A stretch of 16,156 bases of DNA, from assembly GCA_945957335.1 (NCBI GenBank), contig CAMFLJ010000044.1:1-16156 (forward strand). Direction: 5' to 3'. How positions within the stretch are numbered: the stretch's first letter is position 1; the number at the start of each line of letters is the position of its first letter. Origin of the DNA: an uncultured Actinomycetes bacterium (lineage in GTDB: Bacteria > Actinomycetota > Acidimicrobiia > Acidimicrobiales > Acidimicrobilacustridaceae). The translations under genes and the position numbers were made by a program. Below, piece after piece: positions 6,626 through 13,175 of this stretch. The notes beneath the pieces are model-generated. The model worked only from the letters and a program-made list of their open reading frames with translations, did no database searches and was not told where the DNA came from.

Positions 6626-6656
6626 GGGATCGTCTCACCTCGTTGTGAGCGGTCCC
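6626..6656. terminator. Weak hairpin between two minus-strand small genes
   Basis: CTCAC (6634-6638) pairs with GTGAG (6645-6649) around a 6-nt loop. An outer stem GGGAT (6626-6630) with GTCCC (6652-6656) is possible through one wobble pair and a small internal loop. It lies downstream of the 28-residue peptide gene and could end its transcript. The evidence is weak. Confidence 0.3.
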
Positions 6657-6744
6657 GCCGGCCGGGGGGCCGAGACGCCACGACAGCCGTCGCGCCCGGG
6701 GGTGCCGACAGAGGATCGGGAGGGGTCAGGCCGTGGCCGCCCAC

Positions 6745-6831
6745 TCAGGCAGGACGACTCGAACGCACGGCGACCACCAGCCCGCCCGCTGCGAGCAGGC
6801 CGGTCCCGACGATCACGCGCAACTTCCCCAT
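6745..6831 (-). CDS. 28-residue single-pass membrane peptide
   Basis: The ATG at 6831 is preceded on the minus strand by GGGGAGAG, 8 nt upstream, a good Shine-Dalgarno sequence. The product begins MGKLRVIVGTGLL, continues with an Ala/Gly/Val-rich hydrophobic helix of about 18 residues, and ends VRSSRPA. The basic residues at both ends make a plausible single transmembrane span. It is too short for composition alone to be convincing, and no family is recognised. It is the second tiny membrane peptide in this kilobase, divergent from the ABM-like gene at 7003. Confidence 0.42.
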   Translation of the reverse strand: MGKLRVIVGTGLLAAGGLVVAVRSSRPA

Positions 6832-7002
6832 CGCAGGCTCTCTCCCCGGCAACCGTGGGCTGTCCAGCGTCCGAACCCGCCGTCCCGCTCTCCCTACCCT
6901 GCGAGGAGTGGGGCAGACCGATGGTGCCGGTCGGCCTGCGTGATGACCGATGAGTTCCGGACGGCGGAGCCGTCGTACAGGTAGCCGACCAAGGGAGCCC
7001 AG

Positions 7003-7308
7003 ATGCCGACGCTCGTCGTCCAGTACAAGACCAAGCCCGAGTGCGCCGACGAGAACCAACGCCTCGTCGAGCGGGTGTTCGCCGAGCTCGAGGAGGTCGA
7101 GGCGACCGGCTTCGGCTACGCCAGCTTCCGTCTCGCCGACGGTGTCTCGTTCCTCCACGTCGTGGTGGAGGAGGACGACCCGGGCTCCGTCTCGCTCGCG
7201 GACCTGCCTGCGTTCCAGGCGTTCCAGGCCGGGATCGCCGATCGGTGCGACGAGCAGCCCGTCGCCGTGCCCGTCACCGTCGTGGGCGCCCACCGCGCCT
7301 TCACCTGA
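7003..7308 (+). CDS. Antibiotic biosynthesis monooxygenase-like (ABM, dimeric alpha-beta barrel) protein
   Basis: This 101-residue protein starts at an ATG with an AGGGAG Shine-Dalgarno about 6 nt upstream. The pattern LVVQYKTKPECADENQRLVERVFAELEEV, then FGYASFRLADGVSFLHVV, then LADLPAFQAFQAGIADRC, is the beta-alpha-beta-beta-alpha order of small ABM/EthD-like dimeric ferredoxin-fold proteins. These act as cofactor-free monooxygenases or simply bind small molecules; no catalytic residue can be assigned here. It lies 23 nt upstream of the SRPBCC gene on the same strand, so the two are likely co-transcribed. The fold assignment is moderately confident and the chemistry is unknown. Confidence 0.72.
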   Translation: MPTLVVQYKTKPECADENQRLVERVFAELEEVEATGFGYASFRLADGVSFLHVVVEEDDPGSVSLADLPAFQAFQAGIADRCDEQPVAVPVTVVGAHRAFT

Positions 7309-7331
7309 GACCCAGAGACAGAGGACACGAG

Positions 7332-7790
7332 ATGAACGAGGCCGAGGTCGTCGTCGACGACGAGGTGCCCGTGGTGCGCATCATCCGCGAGTTCGACGCG
7401 CCGGTGGAGGAGGTGTTCCGGGCCCATGTCGATCCCGAGGTGTTCGTCCGGTGGAACTGGGACGACGGCTGGTCGGTGCGGTTCGACCACTTCGACTGCC
7501 GGACCGGCGGCTCGTACCGGATCACCATGTCCGGCCCGGAGATGGAGGGAAGCGTCCACGGCTCGTTCCACGACGTCATCCCGAACGAGCGCATCGTGCA
7601 GACGTTCTCGCCCGACGCCGCGCCCGATCTCGTGGTGCTCGAGACGCACCGGTTCGAGGACCTCGGCGAGGGTCGCACCCGGCTCACCGCGCAGTCGCTG
7701 GTGGAGAGCTTCGACGTCCGCGACGCGTTCCTCGACGCCGGCCTGGTCGAGGGCTACGCACGCCTCGACGCGCTGCTCGCCGAGGGCTGA
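7332..7790 (+). CDS. SRPBCC family protein, AHSA1/ATPase-activator-like
   Basis: This 152-residue protein starts at the ATG at 7332, with a GAGG-type ribosome binding site. The order of segments matches the AHSA1/START-like SRPBCC fold: VRIIREFDAPVEEVFRAHVDPEVFVRW at the N terminus, DFDCRTGG-type turn (here FDHFDCRTGGSYRITM), a central GSVHGSFHDVIPNERIVQTF strand pair, and a C-terminal helix ending EGYARLDALLAEG. The fold forms a deep hydrophobic pocket, and family members bind lipids or other small hydrophobic ligands; many bacterial copies are uncharacterised. Its partner upstream is the ABM-like protein, suggesting a small operon handling an organic molecule. It converges on the XRE regulator, with 33 nt between the stops. 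Confidence 0.88.
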   Translation: MNEAEVVVDDEVPVVRIIREFDAPVEEVFRAHVDPEVFVRWNWDDGWSVRFDHFDCRTGGSYRITMSGPEMEGSVHGSFHDVIPNERIVQTFSPDAAPDLVVLETHRFEDLGEGRTRLTAQSLVESFDVRDAFLDAGLVEGYARLDALLAEG

Positions 7791-7823
7791 CGGCCTGGCG
7801 CAGCCACCGAGGACCGGTCGGGG

Positions 7824-8609
7824 TCAGGCCCGCAACCGTGCCTCGGTGGCGTCGTCGCTCGGGAAGAAGAGCTCCACGCAGAGCTCCTCGAGGGTGACGT
7901 CGCGAGGAGTGCCGAACGTCGTGAGCGTCGTGAAGAACGAGAGCTCTCCCGCCGGGGTGGCGAGCCGGAACGGCACGAGCAGCGGCGGGTCGTCGCCCTC
8001 ATCGGTTCGCTCGACCCGGTCGAGGCCGGCGACGGTCGGGTACGCCAGCACCTCCTGCTCGAGAGCGGCCAGCTCGGCGTCGCCGGTGAGCTCCACCGTG
8101 CGTCGGATCTGGCGGAGCAGGTAGGTCGCCCAGTCGGCGAAGTCGAGGGTGGCGGGGGCGAGGCCGTCGGGGTGGAGGCACACCCGGAACACGTTGAGGC
8201 GCGGCCTCACGACGTGGTCCGGCAGGCCGTCGACCAGGCGGGCGGCGGCGGCGTTGGCCAGCAACACGTCCCAACGTCGGTCGATGACCACGCCCGGGTA
8301 CGGGTCGTGGGCGTCGAGCATCCGCCGCAGCGAGCCGAGCGCCCGTTCGAGGCCGGGATCGTCGAGCGCGCGCTCACCGAAGCGGGGCGCGTAGCCGGCG
8401 GCGAGCAGCATCCGGTTGCGCTCCCTCAGCGGCACGTCGAGGTGCTCCGCCACGGCGAGCACCAGCTCCGGGCTCGGTCGGGAGCGGCCCGTCTCCACGA
8501 AGCTGAGGTGGCGGGTCGACACCCCGACGTCGTGGGACAGGTCCATCTGGCTGCGGCGGCGGCGCGTGCGCCACTCCCGCATCAGCTCGCCGACCGTGGC
8601 CCGGGCCAT
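7824..8609 (-). CDS. XRE-family transcriptional regulator with MmyB-like ligand-binding domain
   Basis: In this 261-residue protein an N-terminal Cro/C1-type helix-turn-helix spans about residues 7-61: LMREWRTRRRRSQMDLSHDVGVSTRHLSFVETGRSRPS, with the recognition helix around STRHLSFVE. The C-terminal two thirds match the MmyB-like ligand-binding domain (YPGVVIDRRWDVLLANAAAARLV at about 104-126), which has a PAS-like fold and probably binds a small hydrophobic molecule. Proteins of this type usually regulate an adjacent gene encoding an enzyme or NTF2-like protein. Here the upstream NTF2-like gene ends only 3 nt before this start, so both are on one transcript and the regulator may control it. 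The ligand is unknown. Confidence 0.92.
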   Translation of the reverse strand: MARATVGELMREWRTRRRRSQMDLSHDVGVSTRHLSFVETGRSRPSPELVLAVAEHLDVPLRERNRMLLAAGYAPRFGERALDDPGLERALGSLRRMLDAHDPYPGVVIDRRWDVLLANAAAARLVDGLPDHVVRPRLNVFRVCLHPDGLAPATLDFADWATYLLRQIRRTVELTGDAELAALEQEVLAYPTVAGLDRVERTDEGDDPPLLVPFRLATPAGELSFFTTLTTFGTPRDVTLEELCVELFFPSDDATEARLRA

Positions 8610-8612
8610 GGC

Positions 8613-8993
8613 TCAGGCCGCCGCCGGGGCGAGCTCGCCGAAGAAGCCGACGATGCGGGTGAGGCGGCCGGTGTCGTCGAGCTGGGCGACGTCGGTGCCG
8701 GTGAGGACGACCGTGCCCTCGGGGTCGAGCAGCGCCCAGCCGTAGCGGGCCCAGCCGTGGTGCTCGTCGACGTCGGTGGTGCGCTCGAAGCGGTGCCCCG
8801 GGTAGTGCGAGAGCACGACGTCGGTGAGCGCGGTGATCTCGTCGAGGCCGCGGCCCTCGAGCGGCGGGTCGAGCAGCTCACCGTCGGTGGCCCACACCGA
8901 CGCGAACCGCTCGGCGCGGCGGGTCGGGTCGGGGTCGCAGTAGGCGGCGATGTGGGTGTCGACGACGGTGGCGGTGTCGGTGGTCGTGCTCAT
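8613..8993 (-). CDS. NTF2-like / SnoaL-like small protein
   Basis: The protein has 126 residues. The ATG at 8993 has a perfect AGGAGG Shine-Dalgarno 7 nt upstream (plus strand 9001-9006). The pattern fits the cone-shaped NTF2/SnoaL fold: an N-terminal helix (VVDTHIAAYCDPDPTRRAERFASVWATDGELLDPP), then LEGRGLDEITALTDVVLSHYPGHRFERTTDVDEHHGWARYGWALLDPEG and VLTGTDVAQLDDTGRLTRIVGFFGEL. These folds are used by isomerases, cyclases and binding proteins; the H-H-W segment may line the pocket but no reaction can be assigned. It is followed after 3 nt by the XRE/MmyB regulator, a common pairing in actinobacteria. A longer frame running upstream to 10013 is only an antisense extension within the synthetase region and is not used. 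Confidence 0.85.
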   Translation of the reverse strand: MSTTTDTATVVDTHIAAYCDPDPTRRAERFASVWATDGELLDPPLEGRGLDEITALTDVVLSHYPGHRFERTTDVDEHHGWARYGWALLDPEGTVVLTGTDVAQLDDTGRLTRIVGFFGELAPAAA

Positions 8994-9000
8994 CGTTGGT

Positions 9001-9006
9001 CCTCCT
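9001..9006 (-). promoter_or_regulatory. Ribosome binding site fixing the NTF2-like start
   Basis: AGGAGG on the minus strand lies 7 nt before the ATG at 8993. It is the strongest Shine-Dalgarno sequence in the window and excludes the much longer upstream frame. Confidence 0.8.
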
Positions 9007-9017
9007 CGGTCCGGTGC

Positions 9018-9029
9018 GGCCGTTCGGCC
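9018..9029. repeat. GGCCG-TT-CGGCC palindrome upstream of the NTF2-like/XRE operon
   Basis: A 5-bp perfect inverted repeat with a 2-bp centre lies 24 nt upstream of the NTF2-like ATG. Its position fits an operator for the XRE regulator encoded in the same operon. It is short and GC-only in its arms, so chance is a serious alternative. Confidence 0.3.
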
Positions 9030-9106
9030 ACATCGGTGATCGTCGGGCACCGGCGGAGCCGGATCGATGACCCGTGAGGTAATGACGACGGCGACCCGCC
9101 GAGATG

Positions 9107-9167
9107 CCCTTCTGGCCGAAGTTGCGTGCCGCCGGCGGTGCGCAACCTCGGCCAGGAGCGAGAAGGG
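9107..9167. terminator. Long imperfect hairpin after the acyl-CoA synthetase gene
   Basis: CTGGCCGAAGTTGCG (9112-9126) pairs with CGCAACCTCGGCCAG (9141-9155) at 14 of 15 positions. The 14-nt interior TGCCGCCGGCGGTG is itself self-complementary. CCCTT (9107-9111) can pair with AAGGG (9163-9167) across a 7-nt bulge. It begins 2 nt past the synthetase stop on the minus strand, a terminator position. There is no U-run. It could also be a copy of a dispersed palindromic repeat. Confidence 0.55.
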
Positions 9168-9169
9168 GG

Positions 9170-10870
9170 TCAGGCGGGAGGGGTGCCCAGGTCGGCGGCG
9201 ACGAGGTCCTCGACCTGGTTCTTCAGCACCTTGCCCGTGGCGTTGTAGGGCAGCTCGGGCTTGAAGAGCACGTGGGTGGGCACCTTGTAGCCGGCGAGCT
9301 CGGCCGCGACCCAGGCCTTGACGTCGTCGACCTCGAGCACCTCGCCGTCGTGGAGGATGATCACCGCCGCGACCTCCTGGCCGAGCTGGTGGTGGGCGAC
9401 GCCCACGACGCTGGCCTGGGAGATGGCCGGGTGCTCGACCAGGCGGTTCTCGATCTCGATCGGGTAGATGTTCTCGCCGCCCCGGATGATGAGGTCGCGC
9501 ATGCGGCTCTCGAGCTGGAGCACCCCGTCGTGGAAGCGGCCGAAGTCGCCGGTGCGGTACCAGCGGTCGTCGTCGAGCGCCTCCGCGCTGGCCTTGGCGT
9601 TGTCCCAGTAGCCGAGGAACACGCAGGCGCCCCGGATGCAGATCTCGCCGACCTCGCCGTCGGGCAGGGGCTGGTCGTCGGCGCCGCGGATCTGGATCTC
9701 GCAGAGCGGCTCGACCGTGCCGACCGACGCCGGGTGCGACTCCATGGTGACGCCACCGAGACGGGAGCCCGAGCCCATGGTCTCGCTCATGCCGTAGCCC
9801 ACGCCGAAGCGGGCCCACGGCATCTTCTTGGCGGCGAGGCGCATCAGCTCGGGTTGGAAGACGGCGCCGCCGCCACCGATGGTCATGACCGAGGTGGTGT
9901 CGAACTCGTCGAACTGCGGGTGCTCGAGCAGGCGCCACAGCTGGGTGGGAACCGCGCTCCAGGCCCCGACGTGGTGGTCCTGGGTGAGGGTGAGGTGGGT
10001 GAGCTCGTCCCACTTGCCGACCGGGGGGAACACCATCTTCTGCCCGGTGGAGGTCGCGACCGAGAGCGGCAGCGCACCCGACACGTGGAAGAGCGGCGAC
10101 ACGCAGAGCGTGGAGGGCTGCGGGCGGGGCGGGGCGTCGGCCGGCGGGGGCGGCATGAAGACGGCGGCCATGGCGCCCTGGAAGCCGATGACCTGGGCGA
10201 TGTGCACGAACTGGCGGTGCGAGATCGTGGCGCCCTTGGGGCGGCCGGTGGTGCCGGAGGTGAACAGGATGATGGCGGGGTCGTCCTCGGCGATGGCGAC
10301 GTCGGGCAGCGCTGGGTCGCCGTCACGGGCGGGGCCGAGGAGCGGCTCGAGCTCGGTGTCCTCGATGAGGATCAGGCCGTCGGGCACGCCGACCTCGCGG
10401 ACGCGCTCGAGGCGGCGGGCGTCGCCGATGAGCACCTTGGGCTTGGTGAGCTCGATGCCGTGGGCGAACTCGTGCGGGGTCCACCAGCCGTTGAGGCTCG
10501 ACACCACCGCGCCGCTCACGACGGTGGACCACCACGCCACGGTGTAGGCCGGCACGTTGGCGGCGGCGAAGGCCACCACGTCGCCCTTGCCCACGCCGTG
10601 GCCGGCGAGCACCTCGGCGATGCGGGCGGCGGAGGCCACGACGTCGCTGAACGAGAGCTCGATGCCGCGGTCGGGGAAGACCAGGTAGGGCGCGTCGGGG
10701 GTGCGTGTCGCCGCCGCCTGGAACTGGGCCCGGAGGTTGGGGTGGCGGTTCTTGAAGACGGTGACGGTGCTGCCGAGCACGTCCTCCTCGGTGAGCTCGA
10801 ACGGGCTCCCCTCGGCGAGCAGGCTCTCGATGCCCGGCGGCGGCGTCCAGCGATGGGTCAGCTCCGACAA
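9170..10870 (-). CDS. AMP-binding acyl-CoA synthetase / fatty-acid-CoA ligase-like
   Basis: The protein has 566 residues if started at the TTG at 10870, whose AGGGGGAGA ribosome binding site lies 5 nt upstream. All core motifs of the ANL adenylate-forming family are present: P-loop LFTSGTTGRPKG at about 202-213, GYGMSE at 359-364, TGD at 440-442, RGGENIYPIEIEN at about 463-475, and the C-terminal domain lysine in YNATGKVLK (K547). It activates a carboxylic acid with ATP to an acyl-AMP and then forms the CoA thioester (family knowledge). Its length and motif style fit fatty-acid or aryl acyl-CoA ligases, but chain length cannot be inferred. A GTG at 10933 would add 21 residues, including ones encoded by the ribosome binding site, and is less likely. 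It follows the histidine kinase gene on the same strand but has its own TAGGGT -10-like box. Confidence 0.9.
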   Translation of the reverse strand: MSELTHRWTPPPGIESLLAEGSPFELTEEDVLGSTVTVFKNRHPNLRAQFQAAATRTPDAPYLVFPDRGIELSFSDVVASAARIAEVLAGHGVGKGDVVAFAAANVPAYTVAWWSTVVSGAVVSSLNGWWTPHEFAHGIELTKPKVLIGDARRLERVREVGVPDGLILIEDTELEPLLGPARDGDPALPDVAIAEDDPAIILFTSGTTGRPKGATISHRQFVHIAQVIGFQGAMAAVFMPPPPADAPPRPQPSTLCVSPLFHVSGALPLSVATSTGQKMVFPPVGKWDELTHLTLTQDHHVGAWSAVPTQLWRLLEHPQFDEFDTTSVMTIGGGGAVFQPELMRLAAKKMPWARFGVGYGMSETMGSGSRLGGVTMESHPASVGTVEPLCEIQIRGADDQPLPDGEVGEICIRGACVFLGYWDNAKASAEALDDDRWYRTGDFGRFHDGVLQLESRMRDLIIRGGENIYPIEIENRLVEHPAISQASVVGVAHHQLGQEVAAVIILHDGEVLEVDDVKAWVAAELAGYKVPTHVLFKPELPYNATGKVLKNQVEDLVAADLGTPPA

Positions 10871-10875
10871 CGATG

Positions 10876-10884
10876 TCTCCCCCT
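10876..10884 (-). promoter_or_regulatory. Ribosome binding site for a TTG start
   Basis: AGGGGGAGA on the minus strand ends 5 nt before the in-frame TTG at 10870. No ATG is available nearby, so this site decides the start of the synthetase gene. Confidence 0.6.
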
Positions 10885-10902
10885 GTGCGAAGTCCGGGGG
10901 GA

Positions 10903-10908
10903 ACCCTA
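10903..10908 (-). promoter_or_regulatory. Putative -10 element (TAGGGT) of the acyl-CoA synthetase gene
   Basis: TAGGGT on the minus strand lies about 32 nt before the TTG start, leaving room for a short leader that carries the Shine-Dalgarno sequence. No convincing -35 is visible; it would fall beside the end of the histidine kinase gene. Confidence 0.35.
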
Positions 10909-10936
10909 GGGCCTCCGCGCCGGGGCCGGGCACGGC

Positions 10937-12328
10937 TCAGGCGAGGGGGAGCTCGACGGTGACGCGGGTGCCCCGGCCGGGGGCGGACTCGACGCCGGCC
11001 CGCCCGCCGTGGGCCTCGGAGACGGCGGCCACGATCGACAGGCCGAGGCCCGAGCCGCCGCGGTCGCGGGCCCGCGAGGGGTCGGCCCGGTAGAAGCGCT
11101 CGAACACCCGGGCGGACACGTCGGGATCCATGCCGTCGCCCTCGTCGGCCACCATCAGGCGGGCGATCGGGCCCTCGCAGGCCACCGTGACGGTGACGGG
11201 GGTGCCGTCGGGGGTGTGGACCCGGGCGTTGGTGAGCAGGTTGGCCACGATCTGGCGGATGCGGCCCTCGTCACCGACCACCACCACGGGCGAGTCGGGC
11301 AGCTCGAGGCCGACGGGCTGGCCGGGGGCGACGGCGCGGGCGTCGAGCACGGCGTCGGAGGCGACGGCCACGAGGTCGACCGGCGCCTGCTCGAGCGGGC
11401 GGCCCTGGTCGAGGCGGGCCAGCACGAGGAGGTCGTCGACCAGCTCGGCCATGCGCTCGGACTCGGAGCGGATGCGGCGCAGCGCGTCGTCGCGGGCCTC
11501 GTCGGTGTCGATGGCGCCCGACTGCATGAGGTCGGTGTAGCCCCGGATCGACGTGAGCGGGGTGCGCAGCTCGTGGGAGGCGTCGGCGACGAAGCGGCGG
11601 AGGCGGTCCTCGGAGGCGGCGCGCTCGGCGAAGGCGAACTCGATCTGGTGGACCATCCCGTTGAACGCCTCGGTGAGCCGGCCCGCCTCGGTGCCGGCGG
11701 GGGCGGGCTCGAGGCGGGCACTGAGGTCGCCGTCGGCGATCTCGTCGGCGGTGCGGGCGAGGGCGTCGATGGGCCTCAGGCCGAGGCGGATCACCCACCA
11801 CGCCACCAGGGCGAGCACGAGCAGCACCGCGCCGCTGGCGGCGAGGGTGAGGGCCGTGAGCTGGGCCGATGTCGCCTCGGTGAGCCCGAGGGGCAGGCCG
11901 GTGACGGTGACGGTGCCGTCTGTGTTGCGCACGACCACCATCCGCCAGTGGTCGCTGGAACCGACGGCCCCGACGGTGAACGGGCGCGACACGACCCCGG
12001 TCGAGTCGGGCAGGTGCGCCGCGATGTCGGACGCGGTGATCGAGGGGGCGGTCTGGTTCGCCCCCACGCCGTCGGAGATCACCGTGACCTCCCCGCTGGC
12101 CGACCACGAGGCGATGTAGAGCTCGCTGAAGGGCTGGCCCTGGCCGGCGCGCGGGAACTGGCTGCCGCCGGGGACCGGGCCGCCCGGCCGGCCGATGGCG
12201 TTGGAGAGGCGGTCGTCGATCTGCGAGTAGAGCGACGTGTTGACCGTGCGGATGATCACGACGTCGGCCACGGCCAGCACCACGGCGATGGCGGCGAAGG
12301 CGAGCAGGAGGCGCCGGCGGAGCGACAC
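10937..12328 (-). CDS. Sensor histidine kinase, PhoR-like
   Basis: In this 463-residue protein, membrane segments at about 7-28 and 157-181 flank an extracytoplasmic sensor domain of about 128 residues. A HAMP linker follows at about 181-233. The HisKA domain has the phosphoacceptor H252 in FVADASHELRTPLTSIRGYTDL. The HATPase domain has an N box NLLTNA (364-369), G1 DEGDGM (395-400), an F box FERFYR (409-414) and G2 GGSGLGL (424-430). It autophosphorylates on H252 and passes the phosphate to the response regulator encoded immediately upstream; a single base separates that stop from this GTG start. The architecture matches mycobacterial PhoR/TcrY-type kinases. The signal is unknown; the sensor domain has no recognised fold and no cysteines. 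Confidence 0.93.
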   Translation of the reverse strand: MSLRRRLLLAFAAIAVVLAVADVVIIRTVNTSLYSQIDDRLSNAIGRPGGPVPGGSQFPRAGQGQPFSELYIASWSASGEVTVISDGVGANQTAPSITASDIAAHLPDSTGVVSRPFTVGAVGSSDHWRMVVVRNTDGTVTVTGLPLGLTEATSAQLTALTLAASGAVLLVLALVAWWVIRLGLRPIDALARTADEIADGDLSARLEPAPAGTEAGRLTEAFNGMVHQIEFAFAERAASEDRLRRFVADASHELRTPLTSIRGYTDLMQSGAIDTDEARDDALRRIRSESERMAELVDDLLVLARLDQGRPLEQAPVDLVAVASDAVLDARAVAPGQPVGLELPDSPVVVVGDEGRIRQIVANLLTNARVHTPDGTPVTVTVACEGPIARLMVADEGDGMDPDVSARVFERFYRADPSRARDRGGSGLGLSIVAAVSEAHGGRAGVESAPGRGTRVTVELPLA

Positions 12329-12329
12329 G

Positions 12330-13028
12330 TCAGTCCCTGCGCAGCACGTAGCCCACGCCGCGGACGGTGTGGATCAGCGGCTCGCCCAGTGGGTCGAGCT
12401 TCTTGCGGAGGTAGCTCACGTAGGTCTCGACGACGTTGGCGACGCCACCGAAGTCGTACTCCCACACGTGGTCGAGGATCTGGGCCCGGCTCAACACGCG
12501 ATCCGGGTTGAGCAGGAAGAACCGCAGCAGCTTGAACTCGGTGGGCGAGAGCTCGACGGGCGTGCCGGCGCGCCACACGCGGTGGGCGTCCTCGTCCATC
12601 TCCAGGTCGGCGAACTCGAGCCGGCTCGGCGCCGAGGAGTCGGCTCCCGAGCGGCGGAGCGCGACCCGGACCCGGGCGAGGAGCTCCTCGAGCGAGAACG
12701 GCTTGGTGACGTAGTCGTCGCCGCCGAGGCTGAGGCCGCGCACCTTGTCCTCGGTGGCGTCGCGGGCGGTGAGGAAGATGACGGGGGCGGCCGAGCCGTC
12801 GGAGCGCAGGCGCCGGCACACCTCGAAGCCGTCGAGGTCGGGGAGCATCACGTCGAGCAGCAGCACGTCGGGCCGGAAGTCCTTGGCCGAGTCGAGCGCC
12901 TCGCGGCCGGTGGCCGCCTCCACCACGTCCATCTCGGCGTGGCGCAGGGCCGTGACGAGCAGGTAGCGGATGTTCTCCTCGTCGTCGACGACGAGGACTC
13001 GGGGCGAGCGCACTGCAGTGGCGGGCAT
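12330..13028 (-). CDS. OmpR-family response regulator, PhoP-like
   Basis: In this 232-residue protein the receiver domain (about 10-120) has the acidic pair D15-D16, phosphoacceptor D59 in LLLDVMLPDLDG, T87 and K109 (VTKPF). The winged-helix DNA-binding domain occupies about 133-230: LEFADLEMDEDAHRVWRAG, LSPTEFKLLRFFLLN, HVWEYDFGGVANVVETYVSYLRKKLD and HTVRGVGYVLR. By recollection these segments align closely with Mycobacterium tuberculosis PhoP (FADIELDEETHEVWKAG, HVWRYDFGGDVNVVESYVSYLRRKID). Phosphorylated by the adjacent kinase, it would bind direct repeats with 11-bp spacing, and four such units lie just upstream of its own start. The ATG at 13028 is the natural start. I call it PhoP-like rather than PhoP because TcrX and other relatives are close. 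Confidence 0.93.
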   Translation of the reverse strand: MPATAVRSPRVLVVDDEENIRYLLVTALRHAEMDVVEAATGREALDSAKDFRPDVLLLDVMLPDLDGFEVCRRLRSDGSAAPVIFLTARDATEDKVRGLSLGGDDYVTKPFSLEELLARVRVALRRSGADSSAPSRLEFADLEMDEDAHRVWRAGTPVELSPTEFKLLRFFLLNPDRVLSRAQILDHVWEYDFGGVANVVETYVSYLRKKLDPLGEPLIHTVRGVGYVLRRD

Positions 13029-13051
13029 GGAACCAGTGGACCGCCCGGGGG

Positions 13052-13095
13052 TGAGACGAGTCTGAAGGAATCCTGAGAATTCGGTGAGAACGCCG
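13052..13095 (-). promoter_or_regulatory. Four-unit, 11-bp-spaced direct repeat, probable response-regulator binding array
   Basis: On the plus strand TGAGAC, TGAAGG, TGAGAA and TGAGAA start at 13052, 13063, 13074 and 13085, exactly 11 bp apart. Read on the minus strand, toward the regulator gene, these are TCTCACC, TCTCAGG, CTTCAGA and TCTCACC, each separated by 4 bp. The 7+4 layout and the TCxCAG core resemble the mycobacterial PhoP box. The array begins 23 bp before the regulator's ATG, covering the likely promoter. Confidence 0.62.
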
Positions 13096-13157
13096 GAAAC
13101 GCCCCCTCACCAGGGGTTTCGCCGTCCCAGTGCGCCCCACGAGACGCCGTCGGACAT

Positions 13158-13175
13158 TCACAGGCACCTCACAGC
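13158..13175 (+). promoter_or_regulatory. PhoP-box-like direct repeat TCACAGG-N4-TCACAGC upstream of the GT operon
   Basis: TCACAGG (13158-13164) and TCACAGC (13169-13175) are separated by CACC. The published M. tuberculosis PhoP consensus is two TCACAGC heptamers separated by 4 bp, so 13 of 14 defined positions match. It lies 43 bp upstream of the GT2-GtrA ATG in the forward orientation, a position suited to activation. A further TTCACC follows at 13181, out of the 11-bp phase. Confidence 0.65.

Noticed and set aside
7791..7823. GACCGGTC palindrome between the convergent SRPBCC and XRE genes
   Set aside because: It is an 8-bp palindrome without a loop and cannot form a hairpin terminator; such palindromes are common in this base composition.
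9104..12511. Long plus-strand frames (500-600 codons) opposite the synthetase and histidine kinase
   Set aside because: They are antisense shadows. The minus-strand products carry complete ANL and HisKA/HATPase motifs.
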